A stretch of 64,000 nucleotides of DNA, from the NCBI GenBank assembly GCA_013397865.1, contig VZTI01002345.1, positions 857,381 through 921,380 of the forward strand, given 5' to 3'. A model generated the notes under the pieces. That model was not told the origin of the DNA and did no database searches. It saw only the letters and a program-made list of their open reading frames with translations. Shown in pieces: positions 36,752-48,600 of this stretch. This DNA comes from Struthidea cinerea. Lineage: Eukaryota; Chordata; Aves; Passeriformes; Corcoracidae. Position numbers and translations under genes: made by a program. Position 1 is the stretch's first letter. The number at the start of each line of letters is the position of its first letter.

Positions 36752-37923
36752 ATTCAGATTTAGTCAATTTTATTTACAGTTTGTTTTTTTTACATTTCAG
36801 AGCATTACACAATTACATATTCTCATTTTTCTGACCTGCAAACAGATACCTTAAACGGAAAAATTAAAAAAAAAAAAAAGAAAAAAAAAAAGGAAGTTAG
36901 ATACATCCAAAATGCAACAATTACACATCTGACAATTCACAAAGTGTAATTTACTAGGACGTATCCTAAGAATTTAGGAACAACCAGTCAGGAGAAAATC
37001 TGACCAATTTCAGCAATTGATTATGTACACATTCAAAACAAAGCCTCTCTTAAGCTAAACCTCCAGGCAAATGGCCTGAAAGATTTCTTCAGGAAGAAAG
37101 ACCAGAATGATTCACACCTATGCAGCATTAACAGCCCTTGATCCCAAACACTGAGGCCTCCTCAGCTTTGTCTTAGAGCTACAGGCATCCCTCGACTTCT
37201 CCGACCCTGAAGTGATTTAGTTGTGCCCCCATGTGCATAGAAAGGTTGAGTGTTTAAGTGGTCACTACGATAAAACCCCATTTAATCTGGTCTTTAAGTC
37301 ACTAAACAACTTCTTCCTTACAACTCCGAGCACGTCTCCAATGCCATTTAAACCGGCCCGCTCGGGACGCGCCGCCCGGAGGGGAGTTTGAACCCACTGG
37401 GCCTGGCCAGACTAAATCCATTAGAGACTGGTTAAAAATAATCTTTAAAGACCATTTAGACAAGGCTTACATTTCTACACTTCCCTGATGGGCCACCTAG
37501 TAAAACAAAAAAGTCACAGCTACTACTTTCATCCCTCGTGTCAACCCTTGGCCACACAGAACTAGTTATATACTGGGTAGAAACTACTAAAAAATTCCCT
37601 GCAAATCAGCTGCCTTCCAGCTGAGGCTATGGCTCCTATGCATCGGGTGGTTGAGGAGGTTTGGTTTGTTTCGTTTTTCTTTCTCTTTAAAAAAAATTCT
37701 CACTTGAAAAATACCGAAGTCCTCACTTTTAGGCTAATTTTGATTGCATGTTCAATTGGATTTAACCATCAAGAACCGCTACGCACGGCACGAGTCTCGT
37801 ATAAAAAGAGCAGTCAACCGAGTGCAACTTCTGACTTTGCCACATCCCTCCTGGGAGTTCTCTCTAACCTGGCTACGGATTTGGTGGAGCCTCCAGGTTT
37901 CTTGCCTACCTTACTCTCCACGT
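36752..37923 (-). other. PWWP2A: PWWP2A 3' untranslated region
   Basis: About 1.17 kb from the stop codon to the inferred cleavage site. The text is AT-rich with long A/T runs (36868-36895). It has one CpG-dense island at 37351-37384. No reading frame of note lies within it. Confidence 0.7.
36769..36774 (-). terminator. PWWP2A: PWWP2A polyadenylation signal AATAAA
   Basis: tttatt on the + strand. On the - strand, about 20 bases later, comes a GT-rich element (tatttgtgtgtgtttctc), the textbook layout of a strong cleavage site near 36752. Confidence 0.7.
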
Positions 37924-39616
37924 TCACGTCTCAAACTGCGTCAGCAGGGCCCGCACCTCGGGCGTGAGCTGCTTGGCAGCCTTGGCTGCCTCAGTGACGG
38001 CCTTGCGGTACAGACCCTTTCTCTTCTTATTAAAGCGCAACTGGAAGCTTTCTAAAAAGGGGGAGAGCTGTGCAAGAGCAAGGAAAGACGTGGTGGTGGA
38101 GCCAAACCATGAGATACGAGCCTCCTGGCACACCAGCAGCCCGGTATCCTTGCGGCTCACAGTTATGGTAAGGATACGGGCCGGCCACCAAGGGAAGCCA
38201 TAAATCTTGGCCCAAACAATGTCCCCTACACATACGGTCCTGCCATCTGGTGTGACACATTTAGAGACGTTTTTGGAAAAGACTTCTGTTTTCAAGGAAT
38301 TACTGAGCTTTTTCTCTTCCTTCGAAGAGGAGGAGGAGGAGGAGGAGGAGGAGGAAGGTGCATGCATGCTGCCTGGAGGAAAATCAAAGCTTTCAGTAGA
38401 GCTACACTCAGAGTTGGTGGATTTCAAATCATCTGTGCTATCACTACTACAAACTGATGCACTGGAAGAGTCAGATTTCTTTTGATTAAGGGTCATGTAA
38501 ACCGTTATATTGCTTTTGCTGCCTCTCTTGCCCAGTGTCTGCTGTTCATCCTGATCAACAGTTACATGCACTTCACTCGTGTCCTGAACCTCACTGCTGG
38601 CCTCTTCGGGGCCTTCTGAGGGGCTCTGGGTTTCTGAAGGGGCCTCACCTGCTGAGCGGGTGGAGGAGCAGCGAGACTGGGGCTTAGTTGCCATCTTGCC
38701 ACTCCGTATTTTCTCAAGTCCTGTCTTGAGGGAAGAGTCATTTTCTTCGTTGCGATACCGCTGGGGCTTTAGACGCAATCGGGGCGGGAGGGACCCTGAG
38801 CTGGTGTTCTGAAGACGCCGTGTGAAGTGGACCTTTGAATGTGCATTTTTGGAAGAGGAGGTTGCACTCTGCTTCTTTTGTGCCTTTTCTTTGGCCATTT
38901 TCAAGACTTCCCGAGCTTTTGCATGATCCATGTTTTTGCTCTGGAGAACTTTTTTTGTGTTTAACTGCGCTTTTGAAGTATTTGCTTGTGCAGAAACTTT
39001 AACTACTCTGCTTCTGCTGTGGGCAATATTTGAAACCTTGACCACAGCGTTCCTTTTCTGGCTTTCGTTTTGGCTTTTTCCATCCACCTTATGGTCAGTC
39101 TTAAGTTTTTTATTCACAGTAGTCACGCTCTCGTTTCTTCGCTTTTTACTGTCCTCGTATTTGGAAGAGTCACTTGCATTGCCACCTTTTTTGATCTCCT
39201 TTTTCTCTGCCACCACGCTGTTTTTGCACTTGTCACACAGGACCTGCCGGGGCCGTAGTTTGATGGCGTTCATGATCGAAGTGGGTTCCTCCCTGTACAT
39301 TTTCCGCTTGGGCCGCTTGATTTTCCGGGGTGGAGGCTGAGGTATTGACTGGTTATAGGTGTCCCTGATAAACAAAGGAGGAGGGTATGGCGCTCCCTCG
39401 TGAAAGAGAGGAGGTGGTTTAGAAGTCCAAAGGCTTTTAGCTATGCTGGGCTCTGATGGCTGCGTGAGGGAGGAGTCATCAGGGACTGCAGCATCGGCCT
39501 CACACTTCACCTGTGCCTCCTCTTGGAATGGTTTGCTTTGGAGCTGCATGGCTTCAGGTTTGTCCTTGTACTCCCTTTTAGGAAATATGGTCACAGGGAT
39601 TCCATGGGGGCCAAAC
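37924..39616 (-). CDS. PWWP2A: PWWP2A last coding exon (563 residues)
   Basis: The - strand acceptor ctctctctttaag precedes 39616; the stop TGA is at 37926-37924. The exon carries nearly three quarters of the protein. It has the basic signal, the CxxC-containing motif, the Ser/Lys-rich middle region thought to bind chromatin and H2A.Z, and the whole PWWP domain with its FPWWPA core. It ends EVRALLTQFET as in other vertebrates. The reverse strand of this exon also has open frames, which are shadows. Confidence 0.98.
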
Positions 39617-42600
39617 CTTAAAGAGAGAGGAGGGGGGGGAAAAAAAAAAAAATCAATGTTTTGAGGGAATTTTTGCTGCGTTTATCACAAAGCATTTGAA
39701 AACCTGTCTGCATTAGGTAGGCAGCATTTGAAAACCATGAATCCCAGGGAAATTAAAGCTTCACATCCAGCCTTATGGGAAGCTTTGAAAATGCAAGACA
39801 CCAAAATGAAGTCAGTAGAGACTAAAAAATACACAACTTCAGTTTCTCTCGTATCAACAGGATGCCCTGAAAATGTAACAAAAATATCCCCCAGGCAGCA
39901 GCAAAAGAATTAACTTTATGCTTCTATAAAATGCTTATAAATATACAAACTCACCCCAACAACTCCCAATCTACCCAAGCTCATTTTCCATACTAAGTCA
40001 ACTTTATGCAAAGGCATCTTCAGGAACTTTTTTTCCATTTTTAGCACAGCAGAAAAGGATGAATGTTCCAGATTTAACAGAGACAAATCCGGGCTGCCTA
40101 AACCCTTGCAGTGAACAGGGAGTGCCACCACTCTCCATCCACAAAAGCCCAGCACCTGATGCATTACAGCCCAGAAGTCCCCAGCCCAGTCTGAATTTCT
40201 CCCAGCAAAAGCCCCCTCATTTCAACTCAGTACAAACCATTCCTCATTGTTCCACGAGCAAACAAGATTTTAAACCTTTCACTCCTTTTCTCCAGACTGG
40301 AATTGCTCTAGATCAGGACAAGGGAGTAACTCCCCAAGATCTGTCCTCAGGTTTGTGTCTCACTGTGGCTGCTCAACAGCAACAACCCCTCAGCTGACTG
40401 CACTGAAGTTTATTTACTATTTTTTTTGTACAAGTGCCTACATGTTGCCTGGGTTTCTTCAAAATTGGATTTGAAAAAAAGACATCATATGCGAGACGGT
40501 TCTTTAGTGTCACCAACAAAAGCCATCACTTGTTTGTCCTTTTGCTTATCACAAGCCTCTTTCTATATCTAAAGTTGTAATTGAAGCAATCAACCCACCC
40601 ATGATTAAATTATCCACTCAGTTTGCATTTCAGCAGCTCATACAGACATTTTTCCAGCCTATAGACTGGTATTAAACCACAAGGGACTCGCTCATAACTA
40701 AGCTCTAAATTCCCTTAAGTCCCACAAGTCCATCAAGGGTAAAGAAGTTGCTTTTTCACCAAGACTTTTCCTTCCACAAAGGCCTGTGAGCAAGTCACCC
40801 AATTCCAAGTAGGGCTTTAAAAGAAACTATCAGCCGACAGTAACCAAATCAGCAATATTTTCAGTGTTACTTGCATCAAGACCTTCAGCTTCTAAAAGAA
40901 AACAAGATCCAGATCCTATCATTCACCACCTGATAAAGATTAGAGGATTTGGGAAAAAGTTAATCTGTGGCAAGAGCTGAAAACAAGACAGGGCAAGATC
41001 TCTGCTGTGCAAATTCCAACCCCAAAGAGCACAACAGCAGAACTAGACAGGACTGGGACATCAAATGGGCAAACCCCACACAGACAAACATCCCTTACGA
41101 CTGCTCCCAGTGCCCCAAGAACTGCATTTCCAGCCCCTCACAGGCCATTCCCAGAGCCCAGAGCCAAACCCTTCTCCCAGAGGGCACCTACGTGACGCTG
41201 TGTCAGGAAATGAAGCACAATTAGCTGTCACTAGGAAGAGGTGGATGAAGAGGACTGCAAGGGGTTCCAGAAGAATCCCATTCAAGCATTTCATCTCTCT
41301 TTTCCCACATTTTCATTCTATTGCCTCACCAGCAAAACATGCACGATTTGCACTCCAAAGGCACAAAGAAGCTGATGGAAAGCTCAGCATGTGCCTGATA
41401 CCAGGAAATCAAAGATTCATTCTGCACCTTCCACTCTCCTTTCCTTCAAGCACAAAACACAGGCCAGAACTGAAGAACAGGAAGCTACAAAGGGGAATTT
41501 CTATCCAAGATGCAAACCTGCTTGAGTAAGACACAAAACCAATCCAGAGTGAATCTCTGAAGCCAGAGAATCCCTCACGAAAAGTACTGCCCTAAAAATG
41601 AACCAGAATCTCCCACCCCTGTCCCCCTATAAATTAATGAACTGGGGAAGCAGAGAGCAGTCATGGATATTGTGCCAGTTATGTACAGCACTATTCCTAT
41701 AAATGATGTGTTAATACAAAACATACAATTAGTCAAGACGATCCACCTGCAGGATGAAATATATTTGGGAAGCCAAGAGACTGAACATTATTTCCAACAG
41801 CTCAGTGTACTGTGCCTTCTCTTGGCCTCACCCAACTGCAGACTGTGTCTATAACCAGTTTTTGATTATCTCTGTTTCCTCCCTGGCTAATCCAGTTCTT
41901 CAGCAACCTGGAAGAATGACACGAAAATGAAGAGAAAACAATAGCAGAAAAACTTGCAAATGAAACAGTAAAGGATACAGGAGAGAAAAAACCAAAGAAC
42001 AAGGTAAGAAAAGAGGAATTTGTTTTTCCTAAGAGAAGCAGCAGAATTAAGACGTGATCTTAAACCTCTTCAGGACAAGGCATGACACAGCATCTAATTA
42101 GTTCTGCAGCAAGCACAAGTATTTATTGCATGTACCAGAATTTCAAGCCCTATTTTCACACACCTGGTTGGTGGACCTTGAAGATCAATGCTTTTCATAC
42201 AACCACAGTAATTTTTGTCACACCAACTGCGAGGCTGAACTAGTTACTTGTGTTAGTAATTAGACAGAAAAGCTGCAAAATCATTTGGTTCATCTGCCAC
42301 AGAGATGAAGGACTAAAAGGCATCTACAGAAAACAAAATCTAAAAAATCCAAGGCACACAGCTCAGTTGTATCATGACATTTACTGATCCTCCCGTTAGT
42401 CACCGGCTGGCACCAGATCAGCTCTGAAGAGAAACCATTTCAGGAACCCCACAGTGAGACTCCCAACACATTCCTTTTGTCACATGTTGCAGGTTTAAGT
42501 TCTACAAGGAATTGCTTTGTCTTTATTCCAACAACAAAATAATTTTTTTAAATGTCTTGATCCCAAAGATCACCTGACCCCACAAGATTTCAAGAACAGG

Positions 42601-45600
42601 CTTTTCTGGATGAAACTAAAGATATACTGCAATTACTGTTTGCTTAAAATAAAGATTCCCCAGTGCCCAAGTTCCAGCTGCTGCCTGCCCAGCCCACTCC
42701 TGACTCGTGCAACGCTTCTACCTCAGACCATCACACTCCAAGGAACGGGAGGATTCACTGACAGGGGATGGGGATCTAAAACTGAAGCGTTAGAAAAACC
42801 AAACCCAGAAATAGGTACTTCACCCTCAATCCAAGTTCTGGGGAGCAGTGCACTGCTGCTTCCTACCTATGGAAACCAGAGCCAGTTTTCCATGGTGCCT
42901 CTCCTGCACAGGTGTCCCAGCTCTCACCTGCCTTGAAAATGCACCTCTAAGAGAGGATGGGTGACATCTGTTGTATCAAACTCATCTCTCAGAGGTTTTT
43001 CAAGTAACCAGGGCAATCAGCAGGATTGATCACACTTCTGCTGTAGATACCAATGCAATGTGCATTTTCATTGGAGGCATAAATAGCAACAGGATCTCAG
43101 GACCTAAACTGAACTAAGAGCCTGATCAATTCTGGCAGTGCAATGATATTTACACTGAGAGGAGCTTTCAATTGACCAGGGTGTGCAGAGACAGAAATAG
43201 GGTAAAACCGGGGAGGCTTCACTTCCAGTTTGCCAGCTGCAGGTCAATGAATAGGCAGCCATGGCATCCAAAAGCCAGTCTGGGTACCAAACCCAGAACT
43301 CGGTCATTTAAAGCCAGAGCTTTGTATTACAGACACAAAAACTTAAGTACTTTAAGGAAAGTAAAGCCACTTTTTTCAAATCTAAATCCTGCAGCAGAAT
43401 TACTCCAATGAACGCATATTACTGCTCCATTTGTATGCAAAACAGAACAGCCAAAGAGTATTTTTTAAGAAACAACCATGAGAGATAAGGAACAAATCCC
43501 ATTTTAACTCATGACTGTATGTACACAAACAAACTACGCAAACAACACACCCTGGGGCAAAGGGTTTTACATTAGTACCTAAAGTTTTAAGTTCTCATCT
43601 TTAGCCTCCAATGTCTGACTTCTCTACTAAAAGGAAAAGAAAGGAAAACCCCCTTGTTCTGCAGAAAGAGAGAAGCCACTGAGAAGGTTCAGAACTGTTT
43701 CCCATTCGTCTGTGGGCACACTGAATATCAGCAAAGCACAGTGACTTCAAAGTGTTAAATCAAGTCTGTTGTAAATGACTGATCAAAACTCCCCTTCGCC
43801 ACCAAGGCAGTGCAGCAATCTCCTGTCACCTTTTCTGCATCGCTCTTGTACCCAAGATCATCCCTGGTGTTCTGCAAAAGCCAGGACCAGCAACACCTGA
43901 AGCCATTTTACTGCATGGTTGGAAGTTCCAGGAGTGTAACAATACGCTGAAAGGACTATGGATATGTATCCCATGCATCTAAACTGAGGGTTTAAATTAT
44001 AACATCCCATGTAATACACACTTAGATCATAGCTACTTGAACACAAAGTTTTGCAGAACTCCTCAAAATAACCTGCACTGAAAACACACATTATGCAACA
44101 ACCTATTTTTAATGAAGGATTTACTTGGTGTGATAAAGCAGAAGATGGAATATATTGCTTTAAGTGCGGGCACCATCCTGAAAAAAGCATTCCCAGAAGC
44201 CAGACAATCAACTCCAGGGTTTATTCACCCCCTGAGCAATGTAACACCAGGCTAAATAGACTAGAAAATGCACATTTCACTGAGAGCTCTGAACACATGG
44301 CAAAGAACTGCAGCAAGAGTGACTCTTTGGAACAGCACAACATAAAGCAAAGACAAGATGCTTTGAGTTTAGGCTTTCCATCAACTACCATAACTTCACT
44401 GGCACACCCATAAAGCTGAAGGTCTGTTTAAATTGAAGTATCTTTTAATTTTTACATCTGTTGCCAATATTAGCTGTCAGTTGCATTTTGAAGTAGACAC
44501 TTCACTGATCCATTTGCTGTGATCTATTTTGAAGTATTACACTTGCAAAACTTTTTATTAAGATAAAATACCTTGAATAGACTCCTAAAGATCATCCATA
44601 TGCCAGACCCAGGACACATGGAAGAGAACGATACCATTAAATAATGGATGAATTTAAGATGGCCCAGATTCATCAGTCCCATAACAGAAAATAAAATGAA
44701 AGCAGACTGAACATTTCACCCCTGCCCTGCCTCAACACCTTGGACCAAGTCAAGCAACCCTTAGAAAGCCAGGACAAGCCATGCTGCTGGAATACAGACA
44801 ATTCCATAAGGAAGGACAGACCAACCATCATCTGCCACATCCCAGACCAACAAAGAACAGCTGAAGACCACAGATCTCTTCAGGAAAGGAGAGTCTGAGG
44901 CCCAATCCAGACCCCAATTCTAACCCTGCCCTCTAAGGGAGGCTACATTTGACACCTTCAATAAAACCTCTGTCAGTCACAAGTAAAGGACACCTGAATT
45001 ACCCTCTTAACCACACTCCCATCACACCTGAGCTTCCCATGATCTGGGGGTAATAAAACAAATGTCAAAGAAGTGTTGGGGCTGTTCCTTAAATGCCAGA
45101 ATTTCACCAAGCTCCTCTGGGCTCCTGAGAAACTCCCACAGAGGGCAGGTGATGAGGTGTGGGACACCTTGGGAACTGAGAGTAAGTTATAAAATAAACC
45201 AAAACACACAACCCTGAGTCACAGATGAGAATGTGCATCACGGAACATCAGGCCTCCTGCAAAACCCAGTCCTTCCCCGGACAAGGATGAGCACATGTTG
45301 TCCCTGGTTATTAAATGAAAGCAGGGAGAAATGTGCCACGTTTCTTCAAGTGAGGCTTCTGCCGATTCCTTTCACATCATTCGTTTGCAGTAGAAGCTGA
45401 ATTAACAAACTGGGGAAAGCACAGGATTCAAGAGTCAGTGCTGTACCTGAAAACTGCTTCTGGGGTTGTAAGGATGGCAAACTGCCTATAAAAGTTTATT
45501 TTCATCATACAGCTCATGCACACCTTAGTGCAGGAAGTCCCTCCTTATCTTCCATAACCAAAGCCCAATAAAGACATAATTTCAAACATATGTCAACTAG

Positions 45601-48600
45601 GAACACACTGCACATCTTTTGGATATCTAACTAAGGCTTTTAGGTCACAAAACAACTTTTTGCTCTCTCTTGCTCCCTCAAGAACTATTATGAACACACA
45701 CAGGTCAGAAGGGAACTAGTTTAGAGAAGAAGACAAGACACATGTCCATCACATCTGCAGGTTTAGAAGGAAAATTTTAGTTATGATAAAGCAATAAAAA
45801 GGCCAAGTCCTGACTGTTGGCAAAACAACAGAACATAAATTTAATCCCCTTCCTTCCCTAATCTTTGGGAAGGAAAAAAAAAAACCCACACAGAAATAAT
45901 TATCCTTTCTTCAGAAGAACAAACTAAAACCACAATTTCTTAATCCTGTATTTTAAGATTTACAAATGCTACACTTCTCAGGTGTTTGCTTCCCACCTAC
46001 TTCCTCCAGGTGCAGAGCAGGATTTACTCAGAGCCAGCAGGTGGGATGGACATCTCCTGCCCCTCAGCAAACAAGGAGCGAGCAACACTGGGTACAGGAG
46101 CTCACAGGGACTTTAAACCCCACAGAACCAGATGGGCTGGGCTGGAAGGGATCTTAAATCCCACCCAGTGCCACCCCTGCCATGGCAGGGACACCTCCCA
46201 CTGTCCCAGGCTGCTCCAAGCCCTGTCCAGCCTGGCCTTGGACACTCCCAGGGGCAGCCACAGCTGCTCTGGGCACCCTGTGCCAGGGCCTGCCCACCCT
46301 CACAGGGAACAATTCCTTCCCAATATCCCATCCAGCCCTGCCCTCTGGCAGTGGGAAGCCATTCCCCTTGCCCTGTCACTCCAGTTCCTGATAAAGTTCC
46401 CTGTCCAGTCTCCCTGCACCTTCAGATCCTGGAAGGGGCTGTGAGGTCTCCACACAACCTCCACCTCTCCAGGATGAACATTCCCAGCTCTCCCAGCCCA
46501 TCTCCTTTGGGAGGGTGCTCCAGTCCCCTCAGCAACTTGGTGCCTCCTCTGACCTGGCTCCAGCAGCTCCAGCTCCTTCCTATGCTGGGCCCCAGGGCTG
46601 GAGCAGCTCTGCAGGCGGGGGTCTCACCTGAGTGGGGCAGGATCCCCCCCTTTCCTGCTGCCCACACCGTGGGATCAGCCCTGGATATGTCGAGTTCTTC
46701 CCCAAGCACTTCTCCCCGCTGTGAGAGCTGCTGCACTCCCTGTCTCTCCCATCAGGACTCCATCAGGCACATCCACCCCAGGGACCCCCAGCAGAACCTC
46801 ACCCCTGCATCAGTAAAGCACTCAGCAGGTAATGGCAGCAGCACTAATGAAGTTTAGCAGTAGGAACATATTCTTAATTTGTGCAATGAGCCCTCAGAGT
46901 AACCAAGGTGGGGACATGCTCCTCTCCAAGTGAGGATTTACCGTGTAACAAAGGGATCTGGCACTCGGGACATGTGGGCTCCTGTTTTCTGCTGATTTTC
47001 AAAACTTCCTGGGCAGCAGGTACAGGAGACTGCCACTGGTACAGGCAGGGAAATGCTTCCCTACCTCAAATAAATGCAGGAATAAAGTCCACTGAATGCT
47101 CAGGGGCTTGTGGTATAAACTTCTAACTGGACATCCCGTTTACAGGGGTGGGAGAGGGAATCAGGCCCTTCATACAAAAATCACTGACTTCATATCAAAG
47201 TCACCAAGAATAAAATGCAAAGTCAGGGCATCATCTCAGCAATAGAAAAAGAGATTAAAAAATAGCCAAAAAACTCTTTAAAATCACAAATATATGGGGA
47301 TACTTTTGCTTTTCTTTCACTGAGAAGTTCAAGTAATTCAGAACATGACTTGAGAAGACTAAAAAGAGCCCAGTGAACAGGTTTTTAAAACAGTCACTTG
47401 GTCTTCTTAGTGCTGTATGGAAGTAGCACCTTCACTGCTCTGGAGGGTGCAGAGGGGAAAGGGAAATTAAGATCCAAAAAGGAACAGGAATTCTTTCCTT
47501 CTGAGCATACAGCGAACACAGCATTAGCACGTGTGGTGAACACAGCCACTTCTGGAAGCTACTGAATGAGTAAATTCTAACACAAATGGTCACTTTTACT
47601 TAGTAAGAACTGTCAGTCTTAAAATATTGATCCCTCTGGCATTAGGAAAGTTTGTGAGATTATTCCCATGCATTTGAATGAGACAGATTTCAGCAACCAC
47701 CCATCTACCATGCTGGAAATCCCAGTGTTGTCATGTAAATGCATGGAATTTAAGTGGTTTTCATTTAACCCTGCCCTTCTTTTTTCTTTTTGGTCCACTG
47801 GAAAAACTTGTTACAAGAATTCCGGGGCCTGCCACAGGTACAGAAGGAAGTTCATGAAAAATATTTAATGTTCTGCAAGTCCAGGTGCTGCTACAGCCAA
47901 CAAAAATAAACAGATACAAGGAAAAGCTGACACCTAAACAATACCACCTGTTAGTCACCACAAAGTGGCAAAATTGAATTGCTGGACATACAGGTAACAC
48001 TTATTTTTGATAATGCTTCCACTTCTTAAAGGTAGGAAGTTCTTTGACTATTTCTAGAGCTTGTTTTCCACTGCATTTCCTGTCTGAGACATCTGATAAG
48101 AGACTCTTGTTATCTACCAACATTCTGTTGTCACCAGCCCAATATTACAGACCTTATGTCTCAAAACTGAGTTCTTGTCCAGGCCCTCTCTAGAGCTTGG
48201 CCTTGAGAATTTAAATTTCCCCTCCTGGATTCCCATGTAAAAGCACCTCTGAAGAAATAAATGGCACAACTGCAAAGAGAACCTGGGAGGGACAGCCCCA
48301 GCCTTCCTGTATGGCTTTTCCACAGCTCCCACTGCAAAGGTTTGTCCCAGGAGCTGTGCCTGGACCCAGGGAGGCTGGGGATGCTTCCTGCAAGGCACAG
48401 GAGCAGCAGCCAGCCTGCAAACTGAATTTTGCTGCAAAGGGCTGCAGATCTGCTGCGTGCCAGAGGCTCCTCAGTGCACAAGAACCTGGGAAAACATGGG
48501 TGTGTTTAGGAGGACAGGATCCCTTTCAGGAGAAAAGGAGAAGCTGGTGTTTTCCTGCACTCCTGGAAGCTGAGGCTTTGTCACCCTCCTGCCCAGGGCA

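Noticed and set aside
38930..39340. 136-codon open frame on the + strand across PWWP2A exon 2
   Set aside because: It is the antisense shadow of a long conserved coding exon, hydrophobic because Lys-rich codons read backwards give Phe/Leu.
46132..46857. 241-codon + strand open frame
   Set aside because: It lies entirely in the reversed CR1 copy at 46119-46810; stop-poor, Pro/Ser/Leu-rich repeat sequence, not the CR1 protein frame.
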